Positions 31,873 to 41,614 are shown, numbered from the stretch's first letter. The stretch is DNA of 45,553 nt from Providencia heimbachae ATCC 35613 (GCF_001655055.1 NZ_LXEW01000023.1:1-45553); one strand, 5' to 3'. The notes: generated by a model not told the origin, from the sequence alone. Made by a program: numbers and translations.

Positions 31873-34356
31873 TTAGTGATTGCATAAAATTGTGTCACTG
31901 TTTCTAGCAAGGATACCGTCTGCGGAGAAAGTACAAGATAGATTATCTCCCCAATTAACACTGAGTTGATCGCCCATATTCAACCCAGTTAAGTAAACAA
32001 TGCCAGATTCAGCAATAATTCCTGAAACTTTACCATTCGAACCATTGGTCACAACAGCGCCCAATGGAGGATATTGCCCATTACTTTGCTTTATACGCGT
32101 TATTAACGATTTACCGATATCAGCATCAATTTTGACATAACCAATAGCACCATCAGTAAGTGTAGATTCTAGAACATTTTCTTCAATATTAACTGTCTCA
32201 GGCAACTTATTTACATCAACCTTATATTCCATATTATAGTAGGTTGGTACGTTACTTATTGTCGCTAGCCCATAATCATTTGTTGTGGTATTACCATTTT
32301 CAATAATGACACCCTTCGCCCTAGGAACATCAACCACTAAGCGAGATTGGTCACGATAGGTTAGTCGGTGAGCTGAGATACCATGTTGCGTCGCAGTAAT
32401 TGAACCATTCAGCGTAATACTGGCTGAATTCATTGTATCTGATAATGTGCTGCTCATTTGAACCTGCCCTGCATTTCCACGATGAGAAATATAAGTACTT
32501 ACCATACCTTGGGATAGTCCATCTTGCGTTGATGCCGTCAGGTTATAGTTAGTGTCTTTATCAAGGTAATGGCTATAGTTCACATTATTGGCATAACGTT
32601 TATCTTGATCACTGTAGGATGCAAAGTAAGATATTGATGTATTATTATTCTCTGAACTAAGCGGTTTACTGATCGATAAAAAAACTTGGTTATCCGTTTT
32701 ATTGTTTGAATTACGAGCTTGGTTTAACGACACGGAGACGTTACCGCCTTTCATTAAGCCTTCATTAAAATATTTATTAAGTCCAATACTGAAATAATTA
32801 TTTTGTTTACCGTTCCAGTAGGTTTTACGTGATGCGGTAATATTGGCGCTAGCATTGATAAAATGTAATTGCTGCGCATATGAAAGCGAAAATACATGCT
32901 TATCTTTATTGACATCACTCCTATCTTTATCTGCAAAATTTTGTTCAACAAAATTTGATAATGAGTTAAACGTCCTGTCTGCAAATCGATATCCCGTCAA
33001 TGTCAATTGACCATCAATACTCGGTAAATCTTTTGCATAATTAATACGATAGCTTTTCCCTTTTTCTTCGCCTGTTAAAATATCAGCATAAGATTGTGTA
33101 ATATCGACAGAAAATGCACCTAAAAAACCTAAGTTTTGGCCAATACCTACGTTAATGGCACGGTATTTATTGCCTGACGTGGCAACCAGACCGCCAAATA
33201 GTGAAGTATTATTTAAAATACCCACCGAGCTTTCTACTGTCATAAAATTATCATCAGTATGACCACTATATTGTGGTGATAGCTGACCTAAATTCATTTT
33301 ATAACTCACTTGGCCTTTGCGGGTTAAAAAGGGGATATTGGTTGTTGTAAATTGGAATTTGGTCTCTTTACCATTATCCTCTGTCACAGTAACATCAATC
33401 GTTCCCATTACTGATTGACTTAAATCCTTGATAACAAAAGGCCCTGCTGGAACTTTAACTTGACTAATAATACGTCCATTTTGAGAGAGAGTAACCGTTG
33501 CATTCGATGCCGCTATACCGGTGACTTGTGGTGCATACCCTCTTAAATTAGGCGGCATCATACTTTCATCAGTAAATACACTCACACCTTTAAAGCGCAC
33601 ACTATCAAATAAATCAGATCTGATAAAAATTTCACCGACAAATAGTTTCGCAGATAAGCTGGCAATATCTCGGAATGCATAAACCTGTTCCCAATCGAAG
33701 CGGCTTTTTTTGTCACTATTACGATTAGAGTCTAGCAATGTATTTTCATATTGATAATTTGCACGGAAACGCCATGCCGAAAAATTAGCACCTACGTTAC
33801 CGAACGCACTAAGATTATTACGATTTCCTGATCCTTTCCGATAAAAATGGTTATCACTAATGGTGTAATCGAAAATTAGCCCTGCAATACCATTGTCACG
33901 AAGTTCCGGGCTTACCCAAGATGAATAAGTCGATTCAGTATATTTTTGTGGGACTGAAATAGTCAGAATTTGTTCGCTATCATTAAAATCAATTGAAACA
34001 TTATCATCAAGAGTAGATAAATTAACACAGTCATCATCTTGAGTAGAAATTAATTTATCTTTAGCCTCATGGGTTAAAGGAAAACGGTCCAATAATTTTT
34101 TTGTAATACAAGCTTCAATAATACCATTTTTATTTATAAAGTTAATTTGTTCACTTCGCAAAGTTCGCTTATCATTAAAAACAACATCAGCTTCATACAA
34201 GCCTTCACTTAAGTTATTTTTTTCAAAATAGCTTAAGTCAATATTATCTTCTACAGATAAATTGAGTGCTCTAATATTAAACGTTTCTGCATTTGAATAC
34301 CCTCCAAATATAAGGAGTGAAATAATATAACAAATGTTTTTTTTCTTAAAATACAT
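31873..34356 (-). CDS. Outer-membrane fimbrial usher, cluster B
   Basis: An 827-residue usher: N-terminal FNIRALNLSVEDNIDLSYFEK, plug and barrel with MPPNLRGYAPQVTGIAASNA, C-terminal LTDGAIGYVKIDADIG, PPLGAVVTNGSNGKV, and a closing Cys in DTILCNH. Diverged from the ushers of clusters A and C, so it belongs to a different fimbrial type. Start at 34356 chosen for the GAGTGA site; 34368 and 34389 have none. Confidence 0.94.
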   Translation of the reverse strand: MYFKKKNICYIISLLIFGGYSNAETFNIRALNLSVEDNIDLSYFEKNNLSEGLYEADVVFNDKRTLRSEQINFINKNGIIEACITKKLLDRFPLTHEAKDKLISTQDDDCVNLSTLDDNVSIDFNDSEQILTISVPQKYTESTYSSWVSPELRDNGIAGLIFDYTISDNHFYRKGSGNRNNLSAFGNVGANFSAWRFRANYQYENTLLDSNRNSDKKSRFDWEQVYAFRDIASLSAKLFVGEIFIRSDLFDSVRFKGVSVFTDESMMPPNLRGYAPQVTGIAASNATVTLSQNGRIISQVKVPAGPFVIKDLSQSVMGTIDVTVTEDNGKETKFQFTTTNIPFLTRKGQVSYKMNLGQLSPQYSGHTDDNFMTVESSVGILNNTSLFGGLVATSGNKYRAINVGIGQNLGFLGAFSVDITQSYADILTGEEKGKSYRINYAKDLPSIDGQLTLTGYRFADRTFNSLSNFVEQNFADKDRSDVNKDKHVFSLSYAQQLHFINASANITASRKTYWNGKQNNYFSIGLNKYFNEGLMKGGNVSVSLNQARNSNNKTDNQVFLSISKPLSSENNNTSISYFASYSDQDKRYANNVNYSHYLDKDTNYNLTASTQDGLSQGMVSTYISHRGNAGQVQMSSTLSDTMNSASITLNGSITATQHGISAHRLTYRDQSRLVVDVPRAKGVIIENGNTTTNDYGLATISNVPTYYNMEYKVDVNKLPETVNIEENVLESTLTDGAIGYVKIDADIGKSLITRIKQSNGQYPPLGAVVTNGSNGKVSGIIAESGIVYLTGLNMGDQLSVNWGDNLSCTFSADGILARNSDTILCNH

Positions 34357-34438
34357 AAGTTCACTCATGTGGGAAGGTAGTGACAACAATTACTTTGCGC
34401 CAAGAATGGCGCAAAGTAATTAATTCAAAATAAAATTT

Positions 34439-34969
34439 TTACTCGTAGCTTAATACATAATTAGCAACCGAGTTGATGTTACCCGCAGTTGCAGTACCTG
34501 TTGCTTGAGCTTGAGCTGAAAGGTTAATTGTGGTTTCTGAAGAGTTCATCGCTTGCTCCAAAACATCACCTGGTTTAATCGCTGTGCCATTATTAGCAAA
34601 GAACGCAACTGCTACATTACTTGCGCTACCTGTATTTGCCCATAAACTTGATGTTGTTACATCAGGCTGGCCATTAAATGCAATTTTAACTTTAGAATAA
34701 GGCGTACCTGGAGTGCCTGAATCTAATTGGCAATCTTGTAATTTTAATTCAAAATTACTTAATGGACCTGTTTTACCCGCTGTATTTAAGTTGGCTGCTG
34801 CGATATTGCCTAATTCAACTTCTTTATTAACATCTGAAGGGGCAATAGTACATGCTCCGCTATTTACTACACCTTTAAAAGTGATTTTTCCAGAACCCGC
34901 ATCTGCTGCCATAGCAGAAATAGAAGTTGTCGTTACTGCTAATAAAAGTGCAATTAAAGTTTTATTCAT
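34439..34969 (-). CDS. Major fimbrial subunit, cluster B
   Basis: A 176-residue major pilin: signal peptide ending SAMAA, SGACTIAPSDVNKEVELGNI, second Cys in KLQDCQLDSG, and C-terminus NYVLSYE. First gene of cluster B, with AAGGT before the ATG and a promoter-like pair upstream at 35037-35065. Confidence 0.92.
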   Translation of the reverse strand: MNKTLIALLLAVTTTSISAMAADAGSGKITFKGVVNSGACTIAPSDVNKEVELGNIAAANLNTAGKTGPLSNFELKLQDCQLDSGTPGTPYSKVKIAFNGQPDVTTSSLWANTGSASNVAVAFFANNGTAIKPGDVLEQAMNSSETTINLSAQAQATGTATAGNINSVANYVLSYE

Positions 34970-35036
34970 TTCTATTTACCTTATTAAAATAATTTTTAAA
35001 CAATGTTTTTATGTTTGAGAACGAAATGAATACTAC

Positions 35037-35065
35037 TCATTAAATAGATATTAAAATACTGTCAA
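35037..35065 (-). promoter_or_regulatory. Sigma-70-type promoter for cluster B
   Basis: On the minus strand TTGACA (35060-35065) is followed after 17 bases by TAATGA (35037-35042). A start near 35030 would give a leader of about 60 bases before the pilin gene. The -35 is perfect, the -10 is weak. Confidence 0.5.
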
Positions 35066-35791
35066 GTTATGTATTTACCCTGTAGAGTGTAACCAAATAT
35101 ATTTATATAATAGACTGAAAACTAAGTTATTTTTTATTTAATGAATAATTAATATTTTTTTGGTCTATGAGATCCAAGTGACAATATTAGAATTAAACTC
35201 CAAAAAAACAGAAATTAAAAGAATTTAATACCAATATAATCAAAATATAAAAAATACACCTATGGTGAGTATTTGATTTGACCAGATGTTTAAAAATACT
35301 CTATTTATGAGTTTATAAATATATTTACTTACATTCATTCAATAATTAGTTACTAATACAGGTGTTTTTTTCAAAAAACATACATGTTTTTCTTGGTCCA
35401 TCTAACCATCTAGTCAAAAACACTTAAAATCATTCCAATAACCTAAATATAGGATAGTGTAATTTCACAACGGTATCAGTATCGGTATATAAATAGCTCG
35501 AGTAAACTGTATATTAAAAACTAAAAATTGAAATTAGCCTCAGGTACAGACATTAGAAATGACTGTACCTTTGATATGTGTAGAAATGGTTTTATTTTAA
35601 AGTACAAATAAACGCATCATAAGGGTAATTCATTATGCTAACTATTGAATTAGTACTCATTGACGATATTTTATGAAAAAAATAATATAAAAATACCCAC
35701 TAAATAGACCAGTAAAATAATTTACAATTATCTTTAAATAAATTATTGCTTAATAAATATTAAAGCTAAATTCATTAATTAGTATTGATGA
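35066..35791. other. AT-rich intergenic region between cluster B and the recombinase
   Basis: About 725 bases without a gene. A hairpin with 13-bp arms (one mismatch) sits at 35542-35570, downstream of the recombinase stop, with no T-run on the minus strand. I found no convincing inverted repeats that would make the cluster B promoter invertible. Confidence 0.5.
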
Positions 35792-36355
35792 CTACATATC
35801 CCATATATCATAAAATCTTTTTGCATTACTTGCTGTATAAATAACCGTATGGGAAATATTACGATGCCCTAAATAGTCTTGAATTAATCGAGTATCACGA
35901 CCTAAATCGGCTAATGCGTAACCACAGGAATGCCTTAACATATGAGGATGAGCCTCTATCGAGACATTGGCTTTTTTTCCATAGGCTCTAATTAACCCGT
36001 ACACTTGTTGCCTTGAAATTCCACCGCCTTTTTGGGAGAGAAAAACTAATGATGAATCCGCATCGCGCCATTGGCTTCTAATTTCAAGCCACGCATTTAA
36101 TGCATTATATTCATTGGGAATTAAAGGTTGTGTTGTGGATAATCCCCCCTTTAATCGCCTGACATAAAGAACCTTGGAATTTAAATCAATATCTTTTAAT
36201 GACAGCCGGCACAATTCACTTACACGAAAACCATGAATGAAACACATCAATAACATACAATAATCACGTTCTGAATATCGGCCTTTTCTAGCTTCATCTA
36301 ATATTGCATTAATTTCAAACCGAGTTAGAAATTTACGTTGCGTCACAATTTTCAT
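35792..36355 (-). CDS. mrpI: MrpI/FimB-type tyrosine recombinase (fimbrial phase switch)
   Basis: A 187-residue recombinase of the small FimB/FimE/MrpI class. Catalytic residues are visible: Arg in FIHGFRVSELCRL (about residue 50), the His-x-x-Arg in HPHMLRHSCGYALADLG, His in DYLGHRNISHT and Tyr in VIYTASN. It has no arm-binding domain, as expected for fimbrial invertases. It is transcribed away from mrpA, with the putative invertible element between them, as in Proteus mirabilis. An AGGA almost touches the ATG at 36355; a GTG three codons later has it at better distance and may be the true start. Confidence 0.9.
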   Translation of the reverse strand: MKIVTQRKFLTRFEINAILDEARKGRYSERDYCMLLMCFIHGFRVSELCRLSLKDIDLNSKVLYVRRLKGGLSTTQPLIPNEYNALNAWLEIRSQWRDADSSLVFLSQKGGGISRQQVYGLIRAYGKKANVSIEAHPHMLRHSCGYALADLGRDTRLIQDYLGHRNISHTVIYTASNAKRFYDIWDM

Positions 36356-36560
36356 TTCCTATATAAGAAACCACAAGATAAACCTAATATATCAAATCTT
36401 AGAAAATGATAAATGAATGATTATTTTATGAACAGGAAAAAATCATTGATTATTGACAGGTAACACCAAAAGTTTGAGATACTTTTAACTATCTCTCTTT
36501 ATCAATCTCAGATTATTGACAAAAAAAATACAATTTAAAGTTATTTTTTTGTTTTTAAAA

Positions 36561-36581
36561 TTAACACTTTGCATCAAACTG
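36561..36581. repeat. Left inverted repeat of the mrp invertible element
   Basis: 21 bases that match the reverse complement of 36838-36858 at 17 of 21 positions, including an unbroken 9-bp core (TTTGATGCA / TGCATCAAA). Length equals the 21-bp repeats reported for mrp in Proteus. Confidence 0.65.
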
Positions 36582-36586
36582 TTCGT

Positions 36587-36615
36587 ATTATTATTCTATT
36601 GTAAGTTTAAGTCAA
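36587..36615 (-). promoter_or_regulatory. Promoter inside the invertible element, facing away from mrpA
   Basis: On the minus strand TTGACT (36610-36615), a 17-base spacer and AATAAT (36587-36592): five of six matches in each box. The -10 ends 5 bases from the left repeat. After inversion it would lie beside the right repeat and read into mrpA with a leader of about 170 bases. Confidence 0.65.
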
Positions 36616-36756
36616 ATATCGTTACTCAAAAATAAGGTTTTTATGCAAATCATTGATTTATAAGAAAATAAAAACCATGATTTTTATACAGAAAAAAATA
36701 TTTCCGTCATTAAAAGTTTTACTATCTATTCGCACTCCTTAGCAAAACAAAAAAAG

Positions 36757-36798
36757 AAATAAAATACTTTATTTGTCGTCAAATAAAGTGTTTTATTT
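36757..36798. terminator. Bidirectional AT-rich hairpin inside the invertible element
   Basis: 19-bp arms with one mismatch around a TCGT loop, with an A-rich run before and a T-rich run after, so it can act as a terminator on either strand. In the present orientation it lies between upstream transcription and mrpA. Confidence 0.55.
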
Positions 36799-36837
36799 TT
36801 TCATATTACCATTGACGCAATGAAAATCTAAACTGGT

Positions 36838-36858
36838 CAATTTGATGCATATTGTTCA
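36838..36858. repeat. Right inverted repeat of the mrp invertible element
   Basis: Partner of 36561-36581 (17 of 21 bases in inverse orientation, TTTGATGCA core intact). Confidence 0.65.
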
Positions 36859-37010
36859 GTTTTTTGTTCATTGAAAATGATTTTTAGAGAATATCATTTT
36901 TGTATCAAATTAAGATGAAACAAAGGAAATCAATAAGAATAAAAATAGCTAATAAATATGCTGTTTTTATCCAAATTTATAACGTCTTTTATTTAATGGA
37001 AATGTATAAA

Positions 37011-37535
37011 ATGAATCTTAATAAACTTGCTTTAATTTTAGGCTTAGGACTTTCTATTACTGCGGGTGCAGCTAATGCAGCAGATCAAGGTCACGGTACT
37101 GTTACGTTTGAAGGCTCTATCATTGATGCACCTTGCTCAATTACACCTGAAACATCAGAGCAAACAGTTCCAATGGGGCAAATTGCGACAGCTGAATTAA
37201 AAGACGGCGGCCGTAGTAACTCTCGCGATTTTAAAATTGCACTCGAAAACTGCACAACTGAAACATTGAAAACAGTCACTACCACTTTTACTGGCGCAAC
37301 TAGTGCAATCGTTGATGGCTCTTTAGCTATTGATGGCAAAGCACAAAATGCAGCGATTGTTATTACTAACGCGGGCGGTAAACAAATTAAATTAGGTACA
37401 GCATCAGACGCTCAAACTCTACGTGATGGCAACAACGACCTAAACTTTGCCGCTTATCTGCAAGGCGATAAAACAAATGCTGCAACTCCAGGTGCGTTTA
37501 AAGCTATCGCTACATTTGCTTTAAATTACCAATAA
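37011..37535 (+). CDS. mrpA: MrpA major fimbrial subunit
   Basis: A 174-residue major pilin, very like MrpA of Proteus mirabilis: LNKLALILGLGLSITAGAAN signal peptide, DQGHGTVTFEGSIIDAPCSI, LKDGGRSNSRDFKIALENC, GGKQIKLGTASDAQ, LRDGNNDLNFAAYLQGD and terminal IATFALNYQ. The frame is open from 36900, but the ATG at 37011 gives the proper signal peptide and has GGAA upstream. It forms the shaft of the MR/P-type fimbria and is expected to be phase-variable. Confidence 0.95.
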   Translation: MNLNKLALILGLGLSITAGAANAADQGHGTVTFEGSIIDAPCSITPETSEQTVPMGQIATAELKDGGRSNSRDFKIALENCTTETLKTVTTTFTGATSAIVDGSLAIDGKAQNAAIVITNAGGKQIKLGTASDAQTLRDGNNDLNFAAYLQGDKTNAATPGAFKAIATFALNYQ

Positions 37536-37612
37536 TGGAAAGGCCAAAACAGGGATGTTCGGCCTAATTTTATCTGAGTAATGAAATCATCTTGTTTTAA
37601 CACGGAGTATTT

Positions 37613-38146
37613 ATGAATCACTTTGGCATTTTTGTCATGGTGCTTTCAGGAATGATGGTTATACCTGCGTGTGCATCTTATGCGGACCAGGGAAACGGAT
37701 ATGTCTCAGTAGAAGGCTCTATTATTGATAGCCCCTGCGCCATTGATGCAGGAAGCCGAGATCAATCTATTGAATTAATGACAATCCCGGTTAGTCAAAT
37801 GATACATGATAGAGAAGGGCCTACCCGCCCATTCTCTATCCGTTTGATCAACTGCACCCTGACACCATTAACACCAGGAAAACCTGATTGGCAATCGTTT
37901 GAAATTACTTTTGACGCTCCACTCGATGGCGATAATTTTCGATTATTCGGTAATGCCAGAGGGGTTTCATTAAAGATTTTTGATGCGTTCGGAAATCATG
38001 CTCTTCCTGGAAAACCGTTACCAACACGTGCAATAGAATCAGGCACGATGACACTTAATTACGGTATGCGCTTAGTGAGTAATAACCAGCGTCTGAAATC
38101 AGGGAATTATCAAACAACAATCCGATTCAAAATGGATTATTACTGA
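37613..38146 (+). CDS. mrpB: MrpB fimbrial subunit
   Basis: A 177-residue pilin-domain protein. Signal peptide, DQGNGYVSVEGSIIDSPCAIDAGSRDQSIELMTI, second Cys in IRLINCTLTP, C-terminus TTIRFKMDYY. ACGGAG precedes the ATG. Second gene of the mrp operon; in Proteus MrpB is thought to terminate the fimbria at its base. Confidence 0.9.
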   Translation: MNHFGIFVMVLSGMMVIPACASYADQGNGYVSVEGSIIDSPCAIDAGSRDQSIELMTIPVSQMIHDREGPTRPFSIRLINCTLTPLTPGKPDWQSFEITFDAPLDGDNFRLFGNARGVSLKIFDAFGNHALPGKPLPTRAIESGTMTLNYGMRLVSNNQRLKSGNYQTTIRFKMDYY

Positions 38147-38166
38147 GTTACCGCGAAGGGACTATT

Positions 38167-40836
38167 ATGACTCTGCTATTCAATAAAAAAAATAAAGTCT
38201 TAACTGACTCAGCGCGTTATATTTTTAATCCAGTTACATTAATGGTTATTATTGCAATTACACAGGGTCAATATACCTTTGCTAATGAAAATATTGAATT
38301 TAATACGGATATATTAGATCTTCACGATCGTAGTAATATTGATTTAAGCGAATTTACCCATGCCGGCTATATTATGCCCGGCACTTACCCTTTTTATATT
38401 AAGTTGAATAATAATACACTTCCTTCAACTTATGATATTCGCTATGTTGCATCACCAAATAACCCACAAGAAACCGTTCCTTGTCTATCCCCTGACGTTA
38501 TGTCACAACTTGCCTTACAAGATGAATGGCAGAAGAAATTACAATGGTGGAATGAAGGGCAGTGTCTCAAAATAGACTCGCTACCCGGAATGACAACAAG
38601 TGGCTCTCTTGCGAGTGAAACTGTGGTTATCACTATCCCACAAGCTTATCTTGAGTTTACGTCTGATAATTGGGATCCCCCGGCTCGCTGGGATAATGGT
38701 GTTGCAGGTGCACTATTCGATTACAACTTAAATACACAAATTACCGATCCTAAAAATGCCAAAACCAGCCGACAAATCAGCGGAAATGGTGTCGCTGGTT
38801 TTAACTTGGGTGCTTGGCGCGTTCGTGCTAATTGGCAGGCGAATTATAATGATACATCCGGTCAATCCACCGAACGAAACTGGGATTGGAGCCAATATTA
38901 TGCTTACCGAGCCATTACATCACTCAATGCCAAATTAACACTTGGTGAAGAATACTTGCGTTCAGGTATTTTTGACTCATTCCGCTATCTTGGGGCTAGC
39001 TTGATGTCTGATGACAACATGCTTCCACCAAATCTAAGAGGTTACGCACCGGAAGTAAGTGGCGTTGCGAAAACCAATGCGAAAGTCACTATCAGTCAAC
39101 AAGGTCGCGTACTTTATGAGACGCAAGTTGCCCCTGGGCCTTTTCGTATCCAAGATTTGAGTGATGCCGTAAACGGTAAACTGGATGTGCGAGTTGAAGA
39201 GCAAGATGGCTCAACTCAAGAGTTCCAAATTGATACAGCAACCATTCCTTACTTAACGCGCCCTGGCCGCATACAGTTTAAATTTGCGGGAGGCCGACCA
39301 AGTAATCTTCAACATCATACCGAAGGTCCTGGTTTTGCATTGGGTGAATTTTCTTGGGGAATATCAAACGGTTGGTCTTTATATGGAGGCGCTTTAGGTG
39401 CTGGCGACTATAATGCACTGTCCCTTGGTATTGGCCGTGACTTAATGATGTTTGGCGCAATATCTTTTGATGTCACAGAATCACACGCCAAACTACCTTC
39501 TGATAACAAAACTTATACCGGTGGCTCTTATCGTCTGAGTTATTCCAAACGTTTTGAACAATATGATAGCCAAGTAACCTTTGCTGGATATCGGTTTTCT
39601 GAACGCGACTTCATGAATATGAATCAGTACCTTGACCGGCGCTATCGTAGTTCTGCTCAAGAGAATACCAAAGAACTGTATACGATCATGTTAAATAAGC
39701 AATTTACTGATATTGGCATGAGTGCTTATTTGAATTACAGCCATGAAACTTATTGGAACCGTCCGAATACTAAGCGTTATAACTTGTCCATATCGAAATA
39801 TTTCGATCTTGGTCGTTTTAAAAATATCAACGCGAGCTTATCTGCTTTTCGTAATCAGTATGAAGGCAAAAAAAATGACGACGGTATTTACCTAAATTTC
39901 TCTATGCCTTGGTCTGATGCAGCAACCATTAGCTATAACAGTGTTATCAATCGTACAGGTAACTCCCATACGGTCAGTTATTACGACAGGTTAGATGAGA
40001 AAAGTAGCTATCGTCTAGGCACAGGACTTAGTTCACGAGGTAAAGCCGCGGGAAATGGTTACTTCCTTCATTACGGTGATACCGCCACCGTGACAACAAG
40101 CGCAAGCTATGTTGCTGGTGATTACGCCTCTGCGGCTCTTTCTTTGCAAGGCGGCGCAACAGTAACTCAATATGGTGCGGCACTGCACCGAATAAATATT
40201 CCGGGTGCTAGCCGGATCATGGCTGATACCGATGGTGTTGCCGATGTACCAATCAAAGGCTTTGGGGCGAACGCCAGAACCAACCGATTTGGTAAAGCGG
40301 TTATTTCCGATATTAACGATTATTACCGTACTAGCACCAGCGTTGACCTAAATAAATTACCGGACAATATCGAAGCGACCAAGTCAGTCAAGCAGTTAAC
40401 CGTAACAGAAGGGGCTATTGCTTATCGTAAATTTGAGGTGCTTTCCGGTCTGAAAACAATGGTTCGACTCGGGCTTGCTGATGGAAGTTATCCACCTTTT
40501 GGCGCCTCTGTCATCAATAGCAAAAAGCATGAGGTTGGGATCGTCAACGACAATGGCTCAGTTTACCTCTCAGGTATAAATCCAAATGAAATTTTGGATG
40601 TGACTTGGAATGGTGCAACCCAGTGCCGTATTCAAATACCACAATCAATTGAAACAACTGAATTTAATTCATTATTGCTGCCTTGTGGTGAAAACCCAGC
40701 TACCGCTAACACTACGCCAGTCGTAATACAGCCTGCCACACAAGATATTGCTCCAAAACAGGCAGTTGAGCCAAGCCAGCGTTGGTTACTGTCACGACCT
40801 GACATTACTTACACCACTGATGATGCTTCATTTTAA
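38167..40836 (+). CDS. mrpC: MrpC outer-membrane usher
   Basis: An 889-residue usher with all usual parts: IEFNTDILDLHDRSNIDLSEF, LPPNLRGYAPEVSGVAKTNA, IPYLTRPGRIQFKFAGGRP, EGAIAYRKFEV, PPFGASVINSKKHEVG and a Cys near LLLPCGEN. After that Cys, where ushers A and B stop within two residues, it continues for 49 residues (Pro, Thr and Gln rich, then SQRWLLSRPDITYTTDD). GAAGGGA precedes the ATG. It assembles the mrp fimbria. Confidence 0.94.
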   Translation: MTLLFNKKNKVLTDSARYIFNPVTLMVIIAITQGQYTFANENIEFNTDILDLHDRSNIDLSEFTHAGYIMPGTYPFYIKLNNNTLPSTYDIRYVASPNNPQETVPCLSPDVMSQLALQDEWQKKLQWWNEGQCLKIDSLPGMTTSGSLASETVVITIPQAYLEFTSDNWDPPARWDNGVAGALFDYNLNTQITDPKNAKTSRQISGNGVAGFNLGAWRVRANWQANYNDTSGQSTERNWDWSQYYAYRAITSLNAKLTLGEEYLRSGIFDSFRYLGASLMSDDNMLPPNLRGYAPEVSGVAKTNAKVTISQQGRVLYETQVAPGPFRIQDLSDAVNGKLDVRVEEQDGSTQEFQIDTATIPYLTRPGRIQFKFAGGRPSNLQHHTEGPGFALGEFSWGISNGWSLYGGALGAGDYNALSLGIGRDLMMFGAISFDVTESHAKLPSDNKTYTGGSYRLSYSKRFEQYDSQVTFAGYRFSERDFMNMNQYLDRRYRSSAQENTKELYTIMLNKQFTDIGMSAYLNYSHETYWNRPNTKRYNLSISKYFDLGRFKNINASLSAFRNQYEGKKNDDGIYLNFSMPWSDAATISYNSVINRTGNSHTVSYYDRLDEKSSYRLGTGLSSRGKAAGNGYFLHYGDTATVTTSASYVAGDYASAALSLQGGATVTQYGAALHRINIPGASRIMADTDGVADVPIKGFGANARTNRFGKAVISDINDYYRTSTSVDLNKLPDNIEATKSVKQLTVTEGAIAYRKFEVLSGLKTMVRLGLADGSYPPFGASVINSKKHEVGIVNDNGSVYLSGINPNEILDVTWNGATQCRIQIPQSIETTEFNSLLLPCGENPATANTTPVVIQPATQDIAPKQAVEPSQRWLLSRPDITYTTDDASF

Positions 40837-40861
40837 GGTTTATTGAGAAGAGTTGATATTT

Positions 40862-41614
40862 ATGAACATAAGAAAAAGTGTATTTTTGACCTCTATTATC
40901 AGTCTATCCACGCTTGTGTCCAATAACGCAAATGCGGCAATTGCACTTGATAGAACTCGTGTCATCTTTAATGGTACAGAAAAGACGATCAGTTTAAACG
41001 TCACCAACCAAAATAAAGATCTACCTTATTTAGCACAAGGCTGGATTGAAAATGCACAAGGTGAAAAAGTTGAGTCACCGTTAACTGTACTTCCGCCTGT
41101 TCAACGCATTGAAGCGGGCGAAAAAAGCCAAGTAAAAATTCAATCTCTCCCTGATATCAGTAAATTACCGCAAGATAGAGAGAGTGTTTTCTATTTTAAT
41201 TTGCGTGAAATTCCACCAAAAAGTGCACAGCCTAATGTGCTGCAAATTGCATTACAGACGCGTATCAAGCTGTTTTATCGTCCAAAAGCGCTGTATGCAT
41301 CACGAACAGATTTAGACACCCCGTGGCAGGAAAAATTGACGCTAACACGTCAAGGTGACGGCTATATGCTCAATAACCCAACCCCTTATTTCATCACCAT
41401 TGTCGATGCAGCAAAGGATCTGAACGGTAATACTATCAATAACTTTGAGCCGGTTATGATCGATCCCAGAGGCAGCAAACCGCTGAAAGGGAATACCAAT
41501 ACTTTAGGATCATCTCCTGTGCTGACTTATATCAATGATTACGGCGGCAGACCTAAATTGACCTTTCGTTGTAACGGCGTCAATTGCACTGTGGCCTCAG
41601 TTTCAGATCAATAA
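40862..41614 (+). CDS. mrpD: MrpD periplasmic chaperone
   Basis: A 250-residue PapD-type chaperone: AIALDRTRVIFNGTEKTISLNV, SPLTVLPPVQRI, REIPPKSAQPNVLQIALQ, RIKLFYRPKAL and C-terminal Cys pair in FRCNGVNC. The ATG at 40862 is preferred over a TTG three codons earlier. It lies 25 bases after mrpC. Confidence 0.94.
   Translation: MNIRKSVFLTSIISLSTLVSNNANAAIALDRTRVIFNGTEKTISLNVTNQNKDLPYLAQGWIENAQGEKVESPLTVLPPVQRIEAGEKSQVKIQSLPDISKLPQDRESVFYFNLREIPPKSAQPNVLQIALQTRIKLFYRPKALYASRTDLDTPWQEKLTLTRQGDGYMLNNPTPYFITIVDAAKDLNGNTINNFEPVMIDPRGSKPLKGNTNTLGSSPVLTYINDYGGRPKLTFRCNGVNCTVASVSDQ

Larger units (their letters stand above)
36582..36837. other. Putative invertible promoter element of the mrp operon
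   Basis: 256 bases between the two inverted repeats, close to the size known for the mrp switch (about 250). It contains a minus-strand promoter next to the left repeat and an AT-rich hairpin near the right repeat. As written the promoter faces the recombinase, so the segment seems to be in the OFF orientation for mrpA. Confidence 0.65.
36356..37010. other. Regulatory region between recombinase and mrpA
   Basis: About 655 AT-rich bases holding the putative invertible element (36561-36858). To its left two forward TTGACA boxes occur in a repeated ATTATTGACA (36450-36458 and 36513-36521); the second has AGTTAT 17 bases on. To its right, 36859-37010 would be the mrpA leader. Confidence 0.6.

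Noticed and set aside
35542-35570. Terminator of the recombinase gene
   Set aside because: The stem is good, but no T-run follows on the minus strand and it is over 200 bases from the stop.
35155-35712. Inverted repeats for a second invertible element before cluster B
   Set aside because: Only an 8-bp match (TGGTCTAT and ATAGACCA) was found in very AT-rich sequence; too short to support.
36900-37010. Longer start of mrpA
   Set aside because: The added 37 residues would bury the signal peptide, and the ATG at 37011 has its own ribosome binding site.
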